Translations under genes and position numbers: made by a program
The notes under the pieces: generated by a model
Databases searched by the model: none
The model's input: the letters and a program-made list of their open reading frames with translations, nothing else
Told to the model about the DNA's origin: nothing
NCBI GenBank assembly: GCA_024635755.1
Contig: JAGXIF010000007.1
Location: forward strand, 62,001 to 126,000
From: Halothiobacillus sp.
GTDB lineage: Bacteria > Pseudomonadota > Gammaproteobacteria > Halothiobacillales > Halothiobacillaceae
Direction: 5' to 3'
DNA length: 64,000 bases
In this document: positions 55,353-64,000 of the stretch, piece by piece
Layout: every line of letters starts with the position of its first letter
Numbering within the stretch: the stretch's first letter is position 1

Positions 55353-57113
55353 TCAACGAGAAGATCGACCGAACCTCATGACAGCCAGCATGCCTAGGAC
55401 CACCAGAAGCCAGGCTCCGTACCAAGGGTTGAGCCCCCCGACGATCAACGCCATGCCGAGCGTACCAGCCGCCAGGACGTAATAACCCATCGGGATCAGG
55501 GCCTTGCGTATCAGATCACCTTCCCGTCCGACCAGCCCCACCGTCGCCGAGGCGGCCACGACATTGTGGACGCAGATCATATTGCCCGCTGCACCGCCGA
55601 CCACCTGCAACGCGACCACCCAGGCCGCACCATCGGCACCCAGGCCGATCGACTCGGCCGAGGCAAACTGGAACAGCGAGAACATCATGTTGCTGATGGT
55701 CGCGGACCCCGCCATGAACGAGCCGATCGCACCGATCAACGGGCCGAACAACGGCCAGAACGGTCCGGCCGCCCACGAAACGCCTTCCGCAAGCACAAGC
55801 GGCATGCTGGCATAGGGCGAAGCCAGTCCGGAATGGATGAAGACCTGAACCATGGGGACGGCAAAGGCCAGCGCGAAACTTGCGGAGATCAGGACCCGAG
55901 CCGACTGGCGCCACGCCCTGACGTACGAGCCGGGACGTTGACGCATCCGGTGAAGGAAAAAGGTCAGCAGGGACACCACCACCAGGACGAAACCGGGCAG
56001 ATAGAACGGCTGGGCGGAGGTGCCGACCTCGGTGCCGAAGATGCCCGACCACTCAAGCGTCAGGGCCGGCGATTGCAACCAGTCGCGCAGGGGCGTCACG
56101 GTGCGAGTCAGCACCAGCAGACCCACTACCAGGACATACGGCAGCCATGCCTGCCAGAGAGGCATCCGTCGCCCGGTGGGCACAGCCTGCAGCTCGTCCT
56201 GCAGGACGCTGACCCAGTCCGGCTGCCATCGATCGCGCGGCTCGAAATCGAATACGCGCCGAGGCACGAACAAGCCGCGCCGAGCAGCGGTCACCACGAG
56301 CAGCAACCCGACCATCCCGCCGACCAGCGAGGGGAATTCCGGGCCCAGCCATGCGGCCACCGCCAAGTGGGGCAGCGTGAAGGCCAACCCGGCGAACAGC
56401 GCGAACGGCCAGGCGGCCAGACCGTCGCGAAACGAGCGCGACGCACCGAAGTAGCGCGTGAGTATCGCCACCATGATCAGCGGCATCAAAACACCCACCA
56501 GCGTGTTGATCACGGCCGCGTAGAGGGTGACGCGGTCGAGAAAATCCGGGGACAGGGGCACGTCGAGCAGGCCCTCGACCGCCGGATGGCCCGCAAGGCC
56601 GGCATTCACCCCGACGAGTACGGGCGTGCCCACCGCGCCGAACGAGACCGGAGTCGACTGGACGATCAGCGCCGAGAGCACCGCGGCCATGGCGGGAAAA
56701 CCGATCGCCACCAGCAATGGCGCCGCGATGGCCGCCGGCGTGCCGAACCCGGCAGCACCCTCGAGCAACCCACCGAACAGCCACGCCACGATGATCGCCT
56801 GAACCCGACGATCGGGAGAGATGGTCACGAACCCCGCCCGAATCGACTCGATCGCACCGGACTCCCGCAACGTGTAGAGCAGCAGAATCGCGCCGAAGAC
56901 GATGGTGAGGATGTTCAGCGCCGTCACCACGCCATGCACGCTCGCCGCGGCCGCGACGGCCGGCTCCGTTCGCCAGACGAAAAGCGCGAGGATCACCGTC
57001 ACCACCCAGGCCACCGGCATGGCCCGCCAGGCCGGCCACCGCAGCACGACGAGCAACACGAAGACCGTTGCCAACGGCAACAGGGCCAATGTGAACAACG
57101 CTCCCAGCGGCAT
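55353..57113 (-). CDS. lldP: L-lactate permease (LctP family)
   Basis: Proton-coupled lactate/glycolate importer with 586 residues and about fourteen helices. Family landmarks are [75 protein letters not shown] and [24 protein letters not shown]. The ATG at 57113 has GGGAGG 9 bp upstream. No lactate dehydrogenase or regulator is adjacent, so it may import lactate, glycolate or a similar acid in a separate regulon. Convergent with nothing; divergent from the APC permease. Confidence 0.93.
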   Translation of the reverse strand: MPLGALFTLALLPLATVFVLLVVLRWPAWRAMPVAWVVTVILALFVWRTEPAVAAAASVHGVVTALNILTIVFGAILLLYTLRESGAIESIRAGFVTISPDRRVQAIIVAWLFGGLLEGAAGFGTPAAIAAPLLVAIGFPAMAAVLSALIVQSTPVSFGAVGTPVLVGVNAGLAGHPAVEGLLDVPLSPDFLDRVTLYAAVINTLVGVLMPLIMVAILTRYFGASRSFRDGLAAWPFALFAGLAFTLPHLAVAAWLGPEFPSLVGGMVGLLLVVTAARRGLFVPRRVFDFEPRDRWQPDWVSVLQDELQAVPTGRRMPLWQAWLPYVLVVGLLVLTRTVTPLRDWLQSPALTLEWSGIFGTEVGTSAQPFYLPGFVLVVVSLLTFFLHRMRQRPGSYVRAWRQSARVLISASFALAFAVPMVQVFIHSGLASPYASMPLVLAEGVSWAAGPFWPLFGPLIGAIGSFMAGSATISNMMFSLFQFASAESIGLGADGAAWVVALQVVGGAAGNMICVHNVVAASATVGLVGREGDLIRKALIPMGYYVLAAGTLGMALIVGGLNPWYGAWLLVVLGMLAVMRFGRSSR

Positions 57114-57246
57114 TCCAACAAACCTCCCTGGTCATCGCCGCCTTGGCGACGACCTACGGCATTCCTGCGTCTAAAGTGTGTGTATAGCACCCGCGCCCCG
57201 TTTTACCGCGGCCGGTCGTTCATGAATGCCGTTTTTCGAGGTGGCC

Positions 57247-58563
57247 ATGGCAGTTCAAGAGGATCGAACCCCACAGTACCGCGAGAACAGTCTCAGCCTG
57301 GTGGGAGCCATCGCGCTGGGCACCGGCGTCATGATCGGGGCGGGAATATTCGCCCTGACCGGTCAGATGGCCGAGATCGCCGGGTCGTTGTTCCCGCTTG
57401 CCTTTATCGCCGCGGCGGTAATCGTCGGGTTCAGTGCTTACAGTTACGTGAAGATGTCGAACGCCTACCCCTCGGCAGGCGGGATTGCCATGTACCTGGA
57501 GAAGGCCTATGGCAAGGGCCTGTCCACCGCGTTCCACGCGCTGCTGATGTACTTCTCCATGGTAATCGCGCAGAGCTTCCTTGCCCGGACCTTCGGTTCC
57601 TATACCTTGCAGCTGTTTGACGTCGCCAACATAGACATGCTGGTCCCGACGCTCGGCGTCGGATTGCTGCTATTCGCCTTCCTGATCAACCTATCCGGCA
57701 ACCGGCTGATCGAGGAATTCGCCTCGTGGCTCGGACTGATCAAGATAGGCGGCATCGTGCTCTTTGGGGTGGTGGGGATACTCGCCGCCGACAACCTCGC
57801 TCCACCCACGGGTAGCGGCGGTGGCCCCGAGGCCAGCATCAGCGGCTTTCTAGCCGCCACCGCACTCGGCATTCTTGCCTTCAAGGGCTTTACCACCATC
57901 ACCAACAGCGGTTCGGAAATCACCGATCCCCACCGTAACGTCGGCCGGGCAATCGTGATCTCGATCCTGCTGTGCGTGGGCATTTACGCCCTGGTCGGAA
58001 CCGCCGTGGCCCTCAACCTCTCGCTGCCCGAGATCATCGAGAGCCGCGACTACTCGCTCGCGGCCGCCGCACGCCCGGTCGCCGGCGAATGGGGACTATG
58101 GTTCACCGTCATCCTCGCGGTCCTCGCCACCGCCGGCGGCATCGTCGCCAGCATCTTCGCGGTCTCACGCATGCTTGCGACGCTTACCGAGATGAATCTG
58201 GTGCCGCACAGCCACTTCGGCATGCCCGGCAGTATCCAGAAACACACCCTCGTCTACACCGTGGCACTGGGGCTGGTTCTGACGGCCTTCTTCGACCTAA
58301 CGCGGATCGCCTCACTCGGCATCATCTTCTATCTCGTGATGGACATAGCGATCCACTGGGGCGTGTTCCGCCACCTGCATCGCGAGGTCAAAGCCAACCG
58401 CGGCATCCTCACCACAGCCATCGGCCTCGATCTGCTGGCGCTGGTCGGCTTGCTTTGGGTCAAGGTCCAGAGCGATCCGCTGGTGGTCGGAATCGCCGTG
58501 GCGGGCATGCTCGCCATCCTCGCCGGCGAGGCCTGGTTTCTGCGGCGACGCACAGCCACCTGA
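57247..58563 (+). CDS. APC-superfamily amino-acid permease
   Basis: 438 residues from the ATG at 57247 (GAGGT 4 bp upstream). Twelve hydrophobic segments; the first contains the unwound substrate-binding GTGVMIGAGIFALTG, and PSAGGIAMYLEKAYG plus LAFKGFTTITNSGSEITDP are typical of the APC family. Probably imports an amino acid or polyamine; specificity cannot be read. It stands alone on the + strand and is followed by a strong hairpin. Confidence 0.88.
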   Translation: MAVQEDRTPQYRENSLSLVGAIALGTGVMIGAGIFALTGQMAEIAGSLFPLAFIAAAVIVGFSAYSYVKMSNAYPSAGGIAMYLEKAYGKGLSTAFHALLMYFSMVIAQSFLARTFGSYTLQLFDVANIDMLVPTLGVGLLLFAFLINLSGNRLIEEFASWLGLIKIGGIVLFGVVGILAADNLAPPTGSGGGPEASISGFLAATALGILAFKGFTTITNSGSEITDPHRNVGRAIVISILLCVGIYALVGTAVALNLSLPEIIESRDYSLAAAARPVAGEWGLWFTVILAVLATAGGIVASIFAVSRMLATLTEMNLVPHSHFGMPGSIQKHTLVYTVALGLVLTAFFDLTRIASLGIIFYLVMDIAIHWGVFRHLHREVKANRGILTTAIGLDLLALVGLLWVKVQSDPLVVGIAVAGMLAILAGEAWFLRRRTAT

Positions 58564-58574
58564 TCCGTCTGCTG

Positions 58575-58721
58575 TCAGTTCAAAGAAAAAGGCCCCGAGA
58601 GGGGGCCTTGTTTAGCGACGAGCGGCCAGGCCGCTCGCAGCCTCTGCACGGACAGCTTGTTGCGTTTCTGCATCGGAACGTTGTCCTTGTCTCTCGGTAT
58701 ATTCGGGGCGATGGCGACCAT
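58575..58721 (-). CDS. Doubtful 48-residue open reading frame
   Basis: ATG at 58721 with GGGGAG 7 bp upstream; product MVAIAPNIPRDKDNVPMQKR, then a basic stretch with KLSVQRLRAAWPL. The reading frame has a GC-rich third position like neighbouring genes, but it runs through the stem of a terminator before its stop, and no family is recognised. It could be a real small protein, or chance coding capacity in a small RNA. Confidence 0.25.
   Translation of the reverse strand: MVAIAPNIPRDKDNVPMQKRNKLSVQRLRAAWPLVAKQGPLSGPFSLN
58584..58609 (-). terminator. Strong terminator, possibly bidirectional
   Basis: Stem AAGGCCCC (58589-58596) / GGGGCCTT (58602-58609), 5-nt loop. On the minus strand it is followed by TTTTTCTTTG; on the + strand by GTTTAG, which may also end the APC permease transcript. 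Confidence 0.85.
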
Positions 58722-58909
58722 GACGTCGCTCCCCGGCACGTTTGGTACCAAAATAAGGCCAACCCGCCCCGGGACGAATCCGACCGCATGGATATGTTGC
58801 GTGACACCAACAATGCGTTGCTCCCGGACAACACCGGGGCGTGCCGGACACCATCGCTGGTGACCCGATGCCGCGGTCAAGCGGGATCAAGCCGAAAAAA
58901 AGTCCGGGG

Positions 58910-59215
58910 TCAGCCGCGTACCAACACGGTCCCGGGTGGCACCTGCCGCTGTAGTTCCGGGCAGCCGCCCGGCTCCGGCTGGTCGTCGAGGGTCCGGTCG
59001 GGGTACCAGATCCGGCACTCTCCGGCCGGTGGCAGATGACTCGCCGGCACGATCACCGGCTCGAGCGAGGTGTCCCCGCCGGGGTAGACGATCACGGTGC
59101 GCTGGTCGCCATTCGGCCCGTTACCGATCAGAGCGCAACCGCCCAACAGCGCGACCAATATTCCGAAGGACGCAGCTCGCAGCGTCCAGCCGACACGAGC
59201 GTGACACGGGCTCAT
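58910..59215 (-). CDS. Small lipoprotein, translationally coupled to agcS
   Basis: 101 residues; the ATG at 59215 overlaps the agcS stop as ATGA and has a GGAGGGGGG upstream. A signal peptide with a short hydrophobic core (about 12-24) ends at the lipobox LGGC with Cys27. The mature part is proline-rich with PPAGECRIWYPDRTLDDQPEPGGCPEL and a second Cys pair, a pattern seen in small periplasmic lipoproteins of unknown role that carry a CRIWYPGxxxGxQ-type motif. Membrane anchored, facing the periplasm. Confidence 0.75.
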   Translation of the reverse strand: MSPCHARVGWTLRAASFGILVALLGGCALIGNGPNGDQRTVIVYPGGDTSLEPVIVPASHLPPAGECRIWYPDRTLDDQPEPGGCPELQRQVPPGTVLVRG

Positions 59216-60573
59216 CGCCCCCCCTCCCAGTTCTCGTCCCGGGCGAAATATTCGCGCGTGATGGCGAACACGGTGCCGGACAAGGCGAGCAGTGCGATCA
59301 GGTTGGGAATGGCCATCAGGGCATTGAGGACGTCGGCGATCAGCCAGATCACCTCCAGGTTGGCGATGGCACCGACGAACAGCGCGGCCACCCAGATATA
59401 GCGGTACGGCATGATCACCTTGACGCCGAACAGGTACTCGGCGGCCCGCTCGCCGTAGTAGCTCCAGGCCACGATGGTGGTGAAGGCGAACAGCACCAGG
59501 CCGAAGGTCACCATCCAGTTGCCGCCGCCCAGGCTGGCGGCGAAGGCCGCCGAGGTCAGGGCCGCCCCGCTCTCGCCGGTGGTCCAGACGCCGGAAAGCA
59601 CGATCACCAGCGCGGTCATGGTGCAGATGATGATGGTGTCGATGAAGGTGCCGAGCATCGCGATGGTGCCCTGGCGCACGGGATCGTTGGTGCGTGCCGC
59701 CGCATGGGCGATGGGCGCCGAGCCCAGCCCCGCCTCGTTGGAAAAGATGCCGCGCGCGACACCGAAGCGGATCGCCGCCCAGATGGCCGCCCCGGCAAAC
59801 CCGCCGGTGGCCGCCGTGCCGGTGAAGGCATCGCTGACGATCTGCCCCAGCGCCGCGGGCACGTCCGTGATGTTCATCAAGATGATGATCAGTGCGAAAG
59901 CGACGTAGATCAGCGCCATCGACGGCACCAGGTACTCGGCCAGGTGGGCGATGCGCCGGATGCCGCCGATGATGACCGTGAACACCAGCACCGCGAGCAC
60001 CAGCCCGGTCGCCCACACGGGAACGGACAGGTTGGACTCGAGCACGTCGGCCACCGAATTGGCCTGCACGGTGTTGCCGATACCGAAGGCGGCGATCATG
60101 GCGAACAGGGCGAAGGCCGCGCCGAGCCACTTCCACTTCGCCCCCATGCCGTTCTTGATGTAGTACATCGGCCCGCCGACGTAGCGCCCGCGCTCGTCGA
60201 CCTCGCGGTAGCGCACCGCCAGCACCGCCTCAGCATACTTGGTCGCCATGCCCACCAGCGCGGTCAGCCACATCCAGAAGATCGCACCGGGGCCACCCAA
60301 AGCAATCGCGGTGGCCACCCCGGCGATGTTGCCCGTGCCAATGGTCGCCGACAGCGCCGTGGCCAATGCCTGGAAGGGGGTGATATCACCCTTGTCCTCC
60401 TTGCCGGCGTGACGGCCACGAAACAGCTGGCGAAAGCCGTAGCCGATCCGCCGGATGGGCATGCCGCGCAGCCCAGCCGTCAGATAGATGCCCGTCCCGA
60501 GCAGAAGCGCCAGCATCACCGGCCCCCAGACGAATCCGCTGATGCTGCCAAGAAATCCCGTCAATGCGTCCAT
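59212..60573 (-). CDS. Sodium:alanine/glycine symporter (AGCS family)
   Basis: 453 residues, about eleven helices. Family signatures are present: GTGNIAGVATAIALGGPGAIFWMW (helix III, sodium site), PMYYIKNGMG, FSNEAGLGSAPIAHAAA and NTVQANSVADVL. Imports alanine, glycine or a related amino acid with Na+, consistent with a halophilic or marine habitat. The ATG at 60573 lies divergent from the Lon-like gene. Coupled downstream to a small lipoprotein gene. Confidence 0.93.
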   Translation of the reverse strand: MDALTGFLGSISGFVWGPVMLALLLGTGIYLTAGLRGMPIRRIGYGFRQLFRGRHAGKEDKGDITPFQALATALSATIGTGNIAGVATAIALGGPGAIFWMWLTALVGMATKYAEAVLAVRYREVDERGRYVGGPMYYIKNGMGAKWKWLGAAFALFAMIAAFGIGNTVQANSVADVLESNLSVPVWATGLVLAVLVFTVIIGGIRRIAHLAEYLVPSMALIYVAFALIIILMNITDVPAALGQIVSDAFTGTAATGGFAGAAIWAAIRFGVARGIFSNEAGLGSAPIAHAAARTNDPVRQGTIAMLGTFIDTIIICTMTALVIVLSGVWTTGESGAALTSAAFAASLGGGNWMVTFGLVLFAFTTIVAWSYYGERAAEYLFGVKVIMPYRYIWVAALFVGAIANLEVIWLIADVLNALMAIPNLIALLALSGTVFAITREYFARDENWEGGR

Positions 60574-60739
60574 TGTCTGTCCCGTCTTCCTGATGCCAGA
60601 AGTGACAGACGTTACCCCGTTTGGCGGATGGAATGCCAGTCGGCCCGCGGACCATCATCTGCACTGATTGACCCGTGCCCCGCCGCCCGACAGGCTGCTA
60701 ATCTGTATCTACCGATTGCCCCAGCCAGAAGAGGATTTC

Positions 60740-63124
60740 ATGACGACGCCACCAGCCCCCCTGGACGCGGACACGCTCTACCAACGCTGTGATCCGTCGC
60801 GGCTGCCCTTTGAGACCACCGCCGAGCTCCAACCGCCCGCATTCCCGCCGGGACAGACCCGGGCGCTGGAGGCGCTCGAGTTCGGTACCGAGATAGAGGA
60901 TGGCAGCTTTAACCTGTTCGCACTGGGGGCATTCGGTACCGGCAAGTACGCCGTGGTGCGCGATTTTCTCGAACAGAGGGCCCAGCGCGACGAGCCGCCT
61001 TGGAGCTGGGGGTATGTGTACAACTTCGACGAGCCGGACAAGCCGCGCTTGCTACGCCTGCCGCCCCAGGAAGGCCGCAAGCTGGAAAAGGGCCTGGAGA
61101 ACCTTGTCGAGGAATTCCGCACCGCGATCCCCGCCGTGTTCGAGAGCGACGAGTACCACAACCGTGTTCAGGAATTGCGCGAGGCCTTCAAACGCCGCCA
61201 GCGCGAGGCCGTCGAGGCCATCAGCAAGAAGGCCAAAGAGAAAGACGTGGCGCTGGTGAACACGCCCAACGGCTTCACCCTCGGTCCGGTGCGGGACGGC
61301 GAGATTCTCGACCCGGAGGAATTCCACAAGCTGCCCGAAGAGCAGCAGGAGACTTGGCAGGCGGCCATCAACGCGCTCGAAAAGGAACTCAAGCAGTCAC
61401 TTCAACAGATCCCCAAGTGGCAGAAAGAGGCGCGGGAAAAGCTGCTGGCCCTCAACGAGGAAATGCTGCGAGTGGCTGTCGGCCAGCAATTGCAGGCCTT
61501 GGAAGACGACTGGGAGCACCTGCCCGACGTCACGGCATTCCTGGGCGGAATCCGCGACGACATCATCTCGCACGTCAACGACCTGGACGACGAAGGCAGC
61601 ACGGTACCCGAGGAGATCCTCAACCAGTACCAGCTCAACCTGCTTGTCGACAACGCCGATCTCGAGGGGGCACCGGTCGTCTACGAGGACCTGCCCACCC
61701 ATGCGCGCCTGATCGGTCGCATCGAGCACTATTTCCGCGAAGGGGCGCTATTGACCGATTTCCGGTTGATCCGGGCGGGCGCACTGCACCGGGCAAACGG
61801 CGGCTACCTGATTCTGCATGCCCGCCAGGTGCTGATGCAGCCATTTGCCTGGGATACGCTTAAGCGGGCGATTTACGGCAAACAGGTGCGTATCGAGTCC
61901 CTGGAACAGTTTTACACGGTGTTCACTCCCATCTCGCTGGACCCTGACCCCGTGCCGCTCGACATCAAGATCGTCCTGATCGGCGACCGCCTGCTCTACT
62001 ACCTGCTCTCCGAGTACGATCCCGACTTCTCCAAGCTGTTCAAGGTGCAGGCCGATTTCGAGGACACGCTCGACCGCAACCCGGAGCATGAGCTGGACTA
62101 CGCGCGCACGCTGGCTGCCCTGGCGCAATCCAACAACCTGCGCCCGCTCGACCGGTCGGCCGTGGCACGAACCATCGAACATGCCAGCCGGATGGCCGGC
62201 GACAACGAGAAGCTGGCCGCCGGTACGCGCCCGCTGGCCGACCTGCTGGCCGAGGCCAATCACATCGCGGGAAAGTCCCACAGCGACACCGTCGGCTCGA
62301 CCCATATCGAGGCGGCGATCGCCCACCAGGAAAAGCGCGCCGAGCGGCTGCGCGAACGGGCAGTCGAGGCGATCCTGCGCAATACGCTCAACATCCCTAC
62401 CAGCGGCGAAAGGATCGGGGCGATCAATGGGCTCGCGGTATCCCAACTGGGCAACTTCAGTTTTGGCCTGCCGACACGGATCACCGCCACGGCCCGTCCC
62501 GGGCGCGACCAGGTGGTGGACATCGAGCGGGAGGCGAAACTCGGCGGCAACATCCACACCAAGGCGATGATGATCCTGTCGCGCTATCTGGGCAGCCACT
62601 ACGCCCCGGATGGCGAGCTTTCGCTTTCAGCCAGCGTGGCCTTCGAACAGCTCTATGGAACCATCGAGGGGGACAGCGCCTCGGTGGCCGAGCTATGTGC
62701 GCTGATCTCGGCCATCGCGCGGATACCGATTCGCCAATCACTGGCCGTCACCGGCTCGATCAATCAGCTGGGGGAGGTTCAGGCCATTGGCGGCGTCAAC
62801 GAAAAGATCGAGGGGTTCTTCCGCATCTGCCGAGACCGCGGCCTGGATGGGACGCATGGCGTGTTGATCCCCGAGGCCAACCTGCCCCACCTGATGCTGA
62901 ATCACGAAGTGCGCAGCGCCGTAGCCGCCGGACGCTTCAAGGTGTATCCCATTGCAAAAGCGGATGACGCGCTGGAACGGCTCACCGGGCAACCGGCCGG
63001 TGAAGCGGATGCCAACGGGCGGTTTCCCGCCGGTAGCGTCAACTGGGCAGTGGCCGACCGACTGCTGCACTTCCAGACGGTGACCCGACACGATGCATCC
63101 CACGGGGAAGACGAGAATGGCTGA
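60740..63124 (+). CDS. Lon-like ATP-dependent protease (AAA_32 / YcbZ type)
   Basis: 794 residues from the ATG at 60740 (GAGGA 5 bp upstream). It has an N-terminal region with a degenerate P-loop ALGAFGTGKYAVVRDF, a long coiled helical insert (about 115-225) and a C-terminal Lon-type protease domain with the dyad Ser in TIEGDSASVAEL and Lys in GGVNEKIEGFF, plus INGLAVSQLGNFSFGLPTRITA. It lacks the substrate-recognition domain of classical LonA and resembles soluble YcbZ/LonB-like proteins. The stop overlaps the start of a universal stress protein gene by 8 bp, pointing to a shared stress-response role. Confidence 0.9.
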   Translation: MTTPPAPLDADTLYQRCDPSRLPFETTAELQPPAFPPGQTRALEALEFGTEIEDGSFNLFALGAFGTGKYAVVRDFLEQRAQRDEPPWSWGYVYNFDEPDKPRLLRLPPQEGRKLEKGLENLVEEFRTAIPAVFESDEYHNRVQELREAFKRRQREAVEAISKKAKEKDVALVNTPNGFTLGPVRDGEILDPEEFHKLPEEQQETWQAAINALEKELKQSLQQIPKWQKEAREKLLALNEEMLRVAVGQQLQALEDDWEHLPDVTAFLGGIRDDIISHVNDLDDEGSTVPEEILNQYQLNLLVDNADLEGAPVVYEDLPTHARLIGRIEHYFREGALLTDFRLIRAGALHRANGGYLILHARQVLMQPFAWDTLKRAIYGKQVRIESLEQFYTVFTPISLDPDPVPLDIKIVLIGDRLLYYLLSEYDPDFSKLFKVQADFEDTLDRNPEHELDYARTLAALAQSNNLRPLDRSAVARTIEHASRMAGDNEKLAAGTRPLADLLAEANHIAGKSHSDTVGSTHIEAAIAHQEKRAERLRERAVEAILRNTLNIPTSGERIGAINGLAVSQLGNFSFGLPTRITATARPGRDQVVDIEREAKLGGNIHTKAMMILSRYLGSHYAPDGELSLSASVAFEQLYGTIEGDSASVAELCALISAIARIPIRQSLAVTGSINQLGEVQAIGGVNEKIEGFFRICRDRGLDGTHGVLIPEANLPHLMLNHEVRSAVAAGRFKVYPIAKADDALERLTGQPAGEADANGRFPAGSVNWAVADRLLHFQTVTRHDASHGEDENG

Positions 63125-63953
63125 CCACGGCCCCATCGTGGTCCTGCTGGACAGCTCCCCGGCGAGCACGGGCGCCCTCGTCGCGGCCGCACGGCTGGCT
63201 CGACGGCAGAACCGAGACCTAGTGGCGTTGTTTGTCGAGGACAGGGATCTGTCTCGCTCGGCCGGGTACGCTTTCGCACGCGAGATCAGCGCCTTGTCCG
63301 GCAATGCCCTGCCCTTCGACACCCAGACCCTGACCGACCGGTTGCGCAACCAGCGCGAGCGCATCACGGCACTGCTGGAACACGAGGCCGGTCGAGGTGC
63401 ATTGCGATGGCGCCTGCAGGTCGCATCGGGCGGCATTTACCAGACCACCACACAGGCCGCGACCGAGACGGGCGCCGATCTGATTGTACTGGGAAAGGCG
63501 GGTTGGTCCGCCGGTCGCGGGGCAAGACTGGGCTCGACCGCCCGCCAGCTGCTGCTGGATACCGGCCGCAGCCTCATGCTATGGGAAGATCGGCGCCGGC
63601 CTGGGAAGGATCAGGAAGCGGTGTATGCACTGATCACGGACCCGACCGATGCGAGCACCATCGTTCGTGCCAGTGCGGCGCTGGCGCTCGCCAACGACCA
63701 CCCACTCCGACTACTGGTCTCGCGCGCCATCGGCCCTGCCCGGCTGCGCTCACTGCTGGCCGAACTCGAGCCGCTGGCGGTCGCTGTCAGCACGCAACCG
63801 TTGATCGAGCAATCGTTGCAGGGCGTGGCGCATGCCCTGCGTGGTCAAGCCGCCAGCGATTTGGTGATCGGCCGCCACACGGCCGAATCGCTGGGCTGCG
63901 ACTCATCGGATCTGATCACCCTCCCCACCGCGCCGGTGCTGGTTGTCTCGTGA
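63117..63953 (+). CDS. Universal stress protein-like tandem domain protein
   Basis: 278 residues from the ATG at 63117, which lies inside the end of the Lon-like gene (GGGGAAG upstream). The first domain has the Usp strand VVLLDSSPASTGALVAAARLA and DLIVLGKAGWSAGRGARLGSTARQLL, resembling the G-2X-G-9X-G(S/T) nucleotide loop; the second (about 165-278) is a weaker copy that ends DSSDLITLPTAPVLVVS. Likely a cytosolic nucleotide-binding stress protein co-translated with the protease. Whether the loop binds ATP is not certain. Confidence 0.82.
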   Translation: MADHGPIVVLLDSSPASTGALVAAARLARRQNRDLVALFVEDRDLSRSAGYAFAREISALSGNALPFDTQTLTDRLRNQRERITALLEHEAGRGALRWRLQVASGGIYQTTTQAATETGADLIVLGKAGWSAGRGARLGSTARQLLLDTGRSLMLWEDRRRPGKDQEAVYALITDPTDASTIVRASAALALANDHPLRLLVSRAIGPARLRSLLAELEPLAVAVSTQPLIEQSLQGVAHALRGQAASDLVIGRHTAESLGCDSSDLITLPTAPVLVVS

Positions 63954-64000
63954 ACCACCCCGGCACCACACGACCGCTGCGCAAAATCTCTCACTAGGGC

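Larger units (their letters stand above)
58564..58909. other. 346-bp stretch bounded by hairpins, content uncertain
   Basis: Lies between the APC permease and the lipoprotein gene. On the minus strand it ends in two tandem perfect hairpins (CGAGCGGC-cag-GCCGCTCG at 58619-58637 and the terminator at 58589-58609), as expected at the 3' end of a transcript. No tRNA, known small RNA or strong protein was recognised; the doubtful 48-residue frame is listed separately. It may simply be the 3' untranslated region of the agcS operon. Confidence 0.5.

Overview
The window is chromosomal DNA of a high-GC gammaproteobacterium. The gene content points to a halophilic or sulfur-oxidising lineage such as Halothiobacillus, Guyparkeria or Thioalkalivibrio: a YeeE/YedE thiosulfate-type transporter, an ATTC-N8-GAAT operator of the persulfide-responsive type, class I aldolase with PEP synthase, GatCAB amidotransferase and abundant c-di-GMP signalling. 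The taxonomic call is inference. Housekeeping genes are dense, strands switch often, and I found no rRNA, tRNA, CRISPR array, insertion sequence or prophage.

Layout. 1-4312: gatC-gatA-gatB-hslO on the minus strand (hslO is cut by the window start). 4676-7087: mreBCD. 7229-9515 (minus): gcvH-dgkA, then an orphan sigma-54 activator. 9665-13269: cca and metE converge with overlapping stops. 13370-21752 (minus): a CHASE/PAS/GGDEF diguanylate cyclase, a small His-tailed membrane peptide, fructokinase, a mrp-HAD-tpx run and ppsA. 21870-22950: a secreted metallo-beta-lactamase-fold protein behind a promoter carrying a SqrR/BigR-like operator. 22976-25188 (minus): a frameshifted Rof-like gene, a small membrane protein, and a glutathionyl-hydroquinone reductase-pirin pair. 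25497-31632: YeeE transporter, a lipoprotein flanked and interrupted by G/C homopolymers, a Na/Pi cotransporter, and katG with a candidate OxyR-controlled promoter.

32110-46974: a phospholipase-D-family protein, a cytoplasmic NMT1/Thi5-like protein, a PCMT-erythromycin esterase fusion, amt, a second PAS/GGDEF protein (GGDQF variant), an ATP-grasp / small CxxC protein / CocE-hydrolase operon whose middle gene is frameshifted at a G4 run, a soluble PAS-PAS-MCP protein and a divergent trpB. 46967-64000: purT overlapping trpB, zntB converging on a ZIP transporter, dodecin, a phosphoesterase-phhB pair, a DMT exporter, class I aldolase, a CopD-like membrane protein, a DjlA-like protein, lactate permease, an APC permease, an agcS-lipoprotein pair, and a Lon-like protease overlapping a universal stress protein.

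Most genes are ordinary metabolism, envelope and signalling functions. The least conventional parts are the ATP-grasp/CxxC/CocE operon, the trpB-purT coupling, the PCMT-Ere fusion with its NMT1-like neighbour, the sulfide-type operator in front of a metal-site-degenerate MBL protein, and a terminator-bounded 346-bp stretch without a recognisable gene.
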